Source: Mauremys mutica | Lineage: Eukaryota; Chordata; Testudines; Geoemydidae | NCBI RefSeq assembly: GCF_020497125.1 | Contig: NC_059075.1 | Span: forward strand, 105,439,222-105,503,221 | Direction: 5' to 3' | DNA length: 64,000 nt | Shown: positions 59,901 through 64,000 of the stretch, in pieces | Layout: each line of letters begins with the position of its first letter | Numbering within the stretch: position 1 is the first letter of the stretch | Program-made: the position numbers and the translations under genes | The notes under the pieces: generated by a model | What the model saw: only the letters and a program-made list of their open reading frames with translations | Told to the model about the DNA's origin: nothing | Databases searched by the model: none

Positions 59901-62323
59901 ACTAACAATAATGACTTAGTACCATCTCATCACATACCACTGGTCAGCTGAATATTTTTTCCCTCCTATTTATAGACCCAATCTAGTAGATTCCAATTTA
60001 GTCAGCTTGTCCTACTAGCATGATGTTAATCAAGAGGGAACACACAGCAGGAGTAGTGCTGACACAGAGCTAAACTCTGGACAATGTACGGTTCCACATG
60101 AATTACAGTACAATGAATGAAGAAAGACTAAAACTACCATAAACGTTTAGTTATTTTAAAAACCTAACCAACACTGAGTCATGAAAATTAGGTACAGAAG
60201 ACGAAACATTCTAATGGTTCCAGCCCACATAAGGTGCAGTCTTTCCTCAGTTTGACACACAGCACAATAGTTTAATGACTTGCAACAATCTATGAGGCCA
60301 TTAAAGATCACTCTTGGAGTAGCAATGTCTTGTATTCAATAGCCTGATTTTCACTGCAAACAGTATAAAAAGATGATCAATTACATTCAATTTACAGCTC
60401 AGTGTCAGGCAGACTTCAAATCCAAAGTTACCATAATGTGATTTGGAGGTAAAATTGTATCTTATTCCTAAAAGTATGCTTACCCTTATTGTTTCAGTGG
60501 CAGTATAAAAAGCAGTGTTTATTCACATTATAGTACACAGAGACCAGCTAAAAGTTTCAGTATTAAGTGAAGTGCTCTCCCTAATGGGGGCAGAATACCA
60601 AATAGCAGAGAGGAACAAATACTCAAAAGAGGTATCAGAGAAGTGAGCGGAGACATGAGGATATGCTAAATTTTGCCCTCCCTTTTACACATAAAGCAGG
60701 AAGTTCCCAGAGTGCCTTTGCTGCTATTTCTTAAATTAAAACTTTCAACATGAAAATACACTCCTTGCCTTTCAGGCAATGTCTATAAAACAGTGAGTGC
60801 TCTCTGAAGGAGAGTTCAGAATATAAACAAGTTATAAAAACAAAGCCATTTCAAATGCCATTTTTTATCATCTTTTCAATAGGTTTTGCTAAGATTTAAA
60901 AATTTGGACTGTTCTACAAACAGTTCATCTTCATAGTTTCATCTTAAGTTTGTCACAGTACTATAATTTTGTCCCAGGGACATCCCTGAAAAGCCCTAAA
61001 TTGCCTTCAATAACTACGCTCTCCCTACTGCTCTCTTAAGGACCTATATCCAATCAAACCTGCCAGGAAAGGAAGCTTACGTGGATTCCCCTTTTGAAAC
61101 CACCAATGCTGTGCTCCTTAACTAGCCAGAAGAGTTGTCGTTAAGCAGGCATAGCTAGCTGGTTAACAGTGAAAGTGATGTACCGAATTTATTAATTTAA
61201 GGCAGTAAAAGTGACATTCAGACAACAGTTTTTGATTAAAAGTTCCAATCCAATGTTCACTGAGTGTCAATTATCTTTCTGGTAATGTGGTGTTTGATGA
61301 AAAGATCACCACTGTTTTATTGTTCAAAGCCAAAATGACCAGAATTAGTAAAGAAACTTGATATAATAATATAATGGAATTCAAGAGTAATCAGTCTGAA
61401 GGATTTCAGATTAATCATACTTACATGTTTCCACTCATGCAGATAAGGAAGATATATCTTTCCATTTGCATCAACATGCTTCCCAGTTTTAATTGTCATT
61501 GAACTAGTTGGTTTAACAAAACAGATTGGGGGATTGAAAGGGTAGGTATCCAGCAGCCACAGACATATAGGGATATTGTATGTGTTACCTAAAGAAAAGT
61601 TAAAAAAGGTCTGAATTTATTCTTCCTCCTCAACTCACTCTAACCTGAGATTTTTAAAATACTAATAATTACTCATGACTAGATTACACCATTATCATGA
61701 GATCACAAAATGAATGCATGAACCAAGATTTGAATCACACTGAAGTATGGGTATCTAGAGTAAACTGAACTTCACCACATATATATTTCATGAAGAGTTC
61801 CTGGTTTAGCCATAGGCTCTGCCACAATAATTTACCACTAATAAGGTGTTTTACACAAATGCCGCCCCCCAACATGACACACAGAGTTCCTATCTCTAAA
61901 TTATCCTTAGTCCCACTTGTGAGTTGTTTGAGGCCCTCCCCCTCAGTTGGCTGACAGCAAAAAACTGTTTAAAAATAAAAATGTTGTTGAGTACTGACAA
62001 TAGCACTACTGTGAAATAATGATGTTGCTTCCCACACTATCAGATAGGTAGAGGCTGCCTGGAATAATCAAACAGCCATGAGACAAATACAACCTGTACA
62101 CTGGAATTCCATAACACAGCAGAACAAACAAATCTTTTAAAATGTTACATAACATAGTAAAGGTTTTAAGAGAATAGTGATGATTAAAACTGAACACTCT
62201 ACAAGCCAAAATAATCTTCCAGATGATTTGAAAACAAAAGAAAGACATGATGCATACCTCTATAAGGCACAGGAATGGTTCCAGTGAGGCTCATCAGGTC
62301 CCTGGATGAGCCATCATTAAAAA
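22909..62323 (-). CDS. TSG101: TSG101, ESCRT-I subunit (last eight coding exons; 5' part outside the window)
   Basis: TSG101 recognises ubiquitinated cargo and P(T/S)AP motifs and nucleates ESCRT-I with VPS28 and VPS37 at endosomes and the midbody. The exons (minus order) are 62323-62258, 61588-61425, 59826-59700, 52860-52794, 49773-49679, 30308-30106, 25864-25625 and 22998-22909. Splices are GT-AG with matching phases and give 349 full codons plus stop. With the usual 42-residue start the protein would be 392 residues (human 390). Residue numbers assume this. The UEV pocket residues Tyr63, Tyr68, Asn69, Thr92, Met95, Val141 and Phe142 are present, and Tyr110 stands where E2 enzymes have cysteine. 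A Pro/Gly/Tyr-rich linker, a coiled coil (about 235-305), an internal PTAP (322-325) and the C-terminal steadiness box follow. Exons 1-2 were not found up to 64000. Confidence 0.97.
22999..25624 (-). other. TSG101: TSG101 intron before the last exon
   Basis: 2.6 kb. Contains an L2-like fragment at about 24580-24720 and otherwise no recognised element. The open frames at 24548-25104 have no recognisable domain. Confidence 0.6.
24580..24720 (-). repeat. L2-like LINE fragment
   Basis: The 'cctcccttaagactcacctc' followed by tgctgtaatgcct pattern resembles the antisense L2 3' region. Short and diverged. Confidence 0.4.
25625..25864 (-). CDS. TSG101: TSG101 coding exon (residues 284-363)
   Basis: Acceptor TTTTTTTAG|GCTG, donor CTAAAG|GTAGG, 240 nt. 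Holds the end of the coiled coil, the self-regulatory PTAP ([15 protein letters not shown], residues 317-331) and [16 protein letters not shown] of the steadiness box. Confidence 0.95.
25899..26083 (-). mobile_element. Inverted-arm retroelement copy, 34 bp from a TSG101 splice acceptor
   Basis: Begins tgacaggtttcagagtagca (end 'gacagg...' first) and contains inverted arms sharing taaggtgccacaagtactc. Flanked by CTCTGTTAAA on both sides (direct repeat extends to 13 bp, 25886-25898 and 26084-26096, though part may be element sequence). It lies just upstream, in transcript direction, of the acceptor at 25865-25866. Confidence 0.75.
27103..28132 (-). mobile_element. CR1 LINE 3' portion (about 1 kb)
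   Basis: The plus strand begins 'ataggaacagccatactggg' and tcagaccaa, and runs through 'gatggacctatccttcatga', 'agtaaataacactttcttat' and 'ccattttactgcccagtcac', the antisense of sauropsid CR1. Multiple stops and indels. The 88-codon minus frame at 27851-27585 is a CR1 remnant. Confidence 0.9.
28499..29512. mobile_element. Tigger/pogo-like DNA transposon relic with GC-rich repeated inserts
   Basis: Ends are inverted: CTGCCGTATATACTCGTTCA at the left and GAACAAGTATATACGG at the right. A minus-strand fragment (about 28880-28780) reads [20 protein letters not shown], which resembles pogo/Tigger transposases. Two related GC-rich blocks (28612-28770 and 29132-29360) start 'ggggttggaaaactttggct' or gggccggtaaactttggct and look like hAT insertions. 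The second has a long internal palindrome around ccaaatgg. Confidence 0.55.
29610..29715 (-). repeat. MIR-type fragment
   Basis: The gatgggtaaagtaaagcag block, followed by 'gtgacttgtacaagaccatg', is a diverged antisense MIR core. Confidence 0.45.
29928..29958 (+). repeat. (CA)n microsatellite
   Basis: Uninterrupted CA dinucleotides, preceded by a short CT run. Confidence 0.95.
30106..30308 (-). CDS. TSG101: TSG101 coding exon (residues 216-283)
   Basis: Acceptor TTCTGCAG|GTCC, donor GAAGTG|GTAAGC, 203 nt. Starts [20 protein letters not shown] and encodes most of the coiled coil ([17 protein letters not shown] and on), used to assemble ESCRT-I. Confidence 0.95.
34511..34707. mobile_element. 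TcMar-like MITE
   Basis: Left end TACACCTCTACCCCAATATA and right end TATATTGTGGTAGATGTGTA are inverted copies with a few mismatches. A second copy of the family is at 52342-52669. Non-coding. Confidence 0.7.
35577..35789. mobile_element. Inverted-arm retroelement copy (Penelope-like?), 213 bp
   Basis: Starts atcagagcgatagccgtg. The arms form a long hairpin centred near 35706 (gcaagtgcacttgc at the apex). Flanked by a perfect 13-bp duplication TATCCTTTCAGAT (35564-35576, 35790-35802). The best-preserved palindrome of the family in the window. Confidence 0.78.
40680..42210 (+). mobile_element. Degraded Ty3/Gypsy LTR-retrotransposon pol (integrase) fragment
   Basis: In the plus direction, broken frames show similarity to the integrase part of Gypsy pol: a worn zinc-binding region (about 41105-41330), the integrase core (about 41440-41870) and a C-terminal segment (about 42085-42190) resembling the module beyond the core. 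Stops, frame changes and deletions occur throughout, and a MITE splits the upstream part. No LTR was recognised. The copy is inactive. Confidence 0.7.
40785..41065. mobile_element. GC-rich hAT-like MITE inside the Gypsy fragment
   Basis: Contains tttttgctgccccaagcacg, two copies of 'cctgcggattcagca', and gctgccccaggcacgg near the end, sharing blocks with the 4548-4728 MITE. Boundaries are approximate. The 105- and 98-codon frames here are artefacts. Confidence 0.55.
45735..45900 (-). repeat. MIR-type SINE relic
   Basis: Pattern gaggtaattattatgtattt, then cagtgacagagctgggaata, then gaaccccgaagtct, the antisense MIR body. Confidence 0.55.
46427..47086 (-). CDS. Open SGNH/GDSL-hydrolase-like frame in the TSG101 intron
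   Basis: The minus-strand frame is open from a stop at 47089-47087 down to TGA at 46429-46427, about 219 codons. The first ATG in frame is at 46897. A motif run begins upstream of it: [17 protein letters not shown] (GHS as the block I nucleophile region), then [12 protein letters not shown] (GGND, block III), then [17 protein letters not shown]. The last is where SGNH enzymes carry DxxH, and here the histidine position reads leucine. Similar hydrolase ORFs occur in Ngaro/DIRS-type retroelements and as lineage-specific vertebrate proteins (from memory, not searched). A good acceptor (CTCTTAATAG, exon from 47007) and an upstream donor-like AAG|GTAAAT at 47270 could make it a spliced exon. Alternatively it is a recently inserted transposon ORF. 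Confidence 0.55.
   Translation of the reverse strand, partial: RAVRPHAVYKGGVQTKALIFVCVLLIADARRKQKQVWICGHSYVFWAEKRALVRSFGPQLGIRVEDAKLHWIGKSGMMWDQLIPTLFHARRRLPDPDVLVIHLGGNDLGTTKFVDLIIRIKKDLGFIKHTFKNVILVWSNIVPRKAWNQEETYRFMDKSRKNVNREIGNFMKFIGGCVIRHDSLVPESPGLFHLDGVLLSQSGTDVFNLDLLSVLETLI
47426..48120. mobile_element. hAT-like transposon (695 bp) with perfect 8-bp target duplication
   Basis: Left end CAGAGGTTCTCAAACTGTGG, right end ATGTTTGAGAACCACTG. Flanked on both sides by CACTAGGT (47418-47425, 48121-48128). GC-rich interior without transposase. Confidence 0.9.
49679..49773 (-). CDS. TSG101: TSG101 coding exon (residues 184-216, Pro-rich linker)
   Basis: Acceptor TACCAAG|TGGC, donor GTTG|GTGAGT, 95 nt. 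Encodes [19 protein letters not shown] and further residues, the flexible linker between UEV and coiled coil. Confidence 0.94.
52342..52669. mobile_element. TcMar-like MITE interrupted by a SINE
   Basis: Left end TACACCTCTACCCCAATATA, right end TATTGAGGTAGCGGTGTA. Internal 'cagtaaagcagcgctctggg' and, after the SINE, 'caagttcgatataacacagt'. Same family as 34511-34707. Confidence 0.75.
52450..52583 (+). mobile_element. tRNA-derived SINE nested in the MITE
   Basis: A box tagctcagtggt (52459-52470) and B box GTTCAATCC (52504-52512), followed by the SINE body 'gggggccatttagggatttg' and gcagggggttggactaga. This tRNA-derived pattern is typical of turtle (Cry-type) SINEs. No acceptor stem or functional tRNA fold is evident. 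Confidence 0.8.
52794..52860 (-). CDS. TSG101: TSG101 coding exon (residues 162-183)
   Basis: Acceptor TTGTTTAG|CATCC, donor CCAAG|GTAAGT, 67 nt. Encodes [20 protein letters not shown] and NP, linker sequence. Confidence 0.94.
54505..54738 (+). mobile_element. Single-armed copy of the inverted-arm retroelement
   Basis: Begins agaaagaacgaggagtactt, has one arm (gcataagctttcgtgggct) plus internal sequence, and ends 'cacagactaacacagctacc'. Flanked by a perfect 10-bp duplication ATTCCTTAGT (54495-54504, 54739-54748). Shows the element's non-palindromic internal part and its orientation. Confidence 0.75.
55888..55920 (-). mobile_element. 33-bp terminal micro-insertion of the same retroelement
   Basis: Only the terminal 33 bp (gacaggtttcagagtagc and on to gttagtctg) are present, between perfect 10-bp duplications TAAGCATAGT (55878-55887, 55921-55930). 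An extreme 5' truncation that marks this end as the element's 3' end. Confidence 0.85.
57655..57830 (-). repeat. MIR-type SINE relic
   Basis: Pattern 'attatcctcacattagagat', 'cttgctcaaggtcaaacagg', gacctgggttcaatttcc, an antisense MIR with remnant B box. Confidence 0.55.
59664..59686 (+). repeat. (AT)n microsatellite next to a TSG101 donor site
   Basis: Pure AT dinucleotide run beginning 14 bp beyond the donor of the 59700-59826 exon, on its intron side. Confidence 0.9.
59700..59826 (-). CDS. TSG101: TSG101 coding exon (residues 120-161, end of UEV)
   Basis: Acceptor CCTCATAG|CCCC, donor AAATA|GTAAGT, 127 nt. Encodes [20 protein letters not shown] and then PVFSRP, containing pocket residues Val141 and Phe142. 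Confidence 0.95.
59827..61424 (-). other. TSG101: TSG101 intron (1.6 kb)
   Basis: No repeat family was recognised with confidence. Contains one copy of a 33-bp motif (61263-61295) also found at 63459-63491. Confidence 0.6.
61425..61588 (-). CDS. TSG101: TSG101 coding exon (residues 65-119, UEV core)
   Basis: Acceptor TTCTTTAG|GTAAC, donor AACAT|GTAAGT, 164 nt. Encodes Tyr68 and Asn69 of the P(T/S)AP pocket, Thr92 and Met95, and Tyr110 in place of the E2 catalytic cysteine. Confidence 0.96.
62258..62323 (-). CDS. TSG101: TSG101 most upstream exon in the window (residues 43-64)
   Basis: Acceptor GTCTTCCAG|TTTT, donor AGAG|GTATGC, 66 nt. Encodes [20 protein letters not shown] (44-63) and R64. 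The preceding exon, which should encode the N-terminal helix, was searched for by eye and not found to 64000. Confidence 0.94.
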
Positions 62324-64000
62324 CTGGAAGACAATACACAGTATTAAATTATTTTTGCTGAGTTAGCTTTGTGTTCCAGTTACCTAAACCTTTTTCAGCC
62401 TGTGTGACCTAGAAAAATATTTATGCTGTTCTTAAAGAGTGTCTCTTTCTTGACTATTACATATCTATAAACTGGTAAGTATTTATCCATAGCTGATTAA
62501 CACTTAAAAATAAAGATTTTTAGAGACGGGGAAGACATGTTAGGAAATTAGATCTCCTATCCCTACAAATGTAGGACTGTCTCCTACACTCAAAGCCCCA
62601 TGTGAAGATGCATCCACATAAATTACCACATAACCCTATTCTGAATATAAGCTCTCATTTGAGGGGAAAAACCCACATTAGTTCTTATGATTGCAAAGAT
62701 GTCCTTCAAAATATGAACTGATATTCAATGCACTGTTGTCTGCATGTGTCTACAGACATCCTGAAACAACAGTTCTGAAAGACAAACTGCTTATGCATTT
62801 CAGTAGGGTGGTAAATCTGAAGCACACTGAGGATACCTTATATGTCAACACTTAACTATTTCACTGTGGGTAATTTCAACAGAAATATCAAGCTAATGTA
62901 CTTAATCATGGTTGGACATAGTGGCAGATACTGGCATGGTGAAGAGGAGCAAAAACAGCAGAACAGTTAGCTGGTGTCAAGGTTTGCTAAGGAGTGAGGA
63001 ATACAGCCCCTCCTCCCTCTTTCAAATTTAAAGCCACTTTCATGCCTGCTCAAAATGTGTGGAGGAAGATGCCTCTTCCTCCCCAGTCAAAAGCTTCAAC
63101 TGTACCCTGATTGCCAAAAAACTAAATTGCCTCGCATGCCTTCCAATGTGCCCAAAGTGACAAATGTCCCCGTCCCAAGATTTCCCCCTGAAAACTTTTA
63201 CAATACACATATACTTTTTCAATACATAAATCTGCAGCAGACTGAAAATTTGGGGACAGCATACATTTAATTTCTATACAACCAACAAGGGATACTATAC
63301 CGCTTATATGGAGGAGGGAGTATGGAGAGAGATCTTGGGCAAAGCAGCACAGCGTAATTCCTGCTGCCACATAATTTAGCCTTAACTCTCAACATAGACG
63401 CACGCCTTGGCTACGCTGTGTCTTCAGTCTTAATAGGTTATCGAAAATGCATCTCTCCAGTGTCAATTATTTTTCTGGTACCGTGGTGTTTAGAATTGAA
63501 CACAAGAAATTCCACAGGTGCAGTCTCACCAGAGCAGTTTAGAAAGGAACAAGTACCTTTATGTTGCAGGATATAAGCCTTTCCATTTGCAGCTCAAAGT
63601 GGAATTGACATTTTGAGCACCATATCACAATACAAAATCATGTCTAGAATTCTGTTCACTTTTCTCCCTTCAGTCTCTTTCAGGGTTATTTCAGGTTCTC
63701 TCTCCTGGTAAATGTTTTAGATTACTTCCCCCCCAGCTGTTGGTTTGCATTTTTCTTTCAATTTAAAACTCAGTTATTTTCTACCTGTTTTTAATTGCTC
63801 TAGGTCTCTCTGAATATTTCTCCCAAATTAGTGTTATCTGTGAATCTGTTTACTCCTTCATTTGGATCTTGAGCAAAGAACTAAACCCAAACCTCAAACT
63901 AGTTCCTGAAGTGCTCCCTGGAACTCTCTCACACTTAATACATTGCCATTTATTGCTACAATTAAAAAAAAAATTAACATGACAGCAGTTAAACCACTGA
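62324..64000 (-). other. TSG101: TSG101 upstream intron (continues past the window)
   Basis: No exon was recognised. An L3/CR1-like LINE fragment probably occupies about 63640-63960. The rest is unassigned. Confidence 0.55.
63640..63960 (-). repeat. Possible L3/CR1-like LINE fragment
   Basis: Phrases such as 'gctctaggtctctctgaata', 'ttagtgttatctgtgaatct' and 'aatacattgccatttattgc' resemble antisense CR1/L3 3' sequence. Diverged; tentative. Confidence 0.35.

Overview
This is vertebrate nuclear DNA, most likely from a turtle or a close sauropsid relative. It has GT-AG introns, a CpG-rich TATA promoter, AATAAA poly(A) signals and dense interspersed repeats. The repeats include antisense CR1 LINE 3' ends, tRNA-derived SINEs, MIR/L2 relics, hAT-like elements, Harbinger- and Tigger-like relics, and a short retroelement with inverted arms. 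The turtle assignment is inferred from this repeat mixture; the species cannot be read from the window.

Two protein genes are present, in tail-to-tail (convergent) order. LDHA (lactate dehydrogenase A, + strand) is complete. Its promoter is near 6280-6410, a non-coding exon 1 ends at 6481, and seven coding exons run from 12088 to 19717. They join to 999 nt, encoding 332 residues. TSG101 (ESCRT-I subunit, - strand) is represented by its last eight coding exons, from 62323 down to the stop at 22909. The exons for about the first 42 residues lie beyond the right edge. The two 3' ends are about 2.2 kb apart with no other LDH gene between them, whereas mammals have LDHC and LDHAL6A there.

Layout: 1-597 is the end of a decayed Harbinger-like transposon. 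598-6280 is intergenic and holds several DNA-transposon relics. 6280-20380 is LDHA, with a degenerate tandem array in intron 1. 20380-22700 is the intergenic gap. From 22700 to the right edge is TSG101 with very long introns. The 19.4-kb intron between coding exons 7 and 8 holds a Ty3/Gypsy pol relic, an open SGNH-hydrolase-like frame and several transposons.

LDHA is cytosolic and reduces pyruvate to lactate, regenerating NAD+ when oxygen is short. Its promoter has two opposed hypoxia-response cores with the same 8-bp spacing as in human LDHA. TSG101 binds ubiquitin and P(T/S)AP motifs in endosomal sorting. The two genes are neighbours by synteny and not a functional unit. Apart from the SGNH-like frame I found no candidate for a new gene system; the other notable items are repeat structures and promoter/intron architecture.
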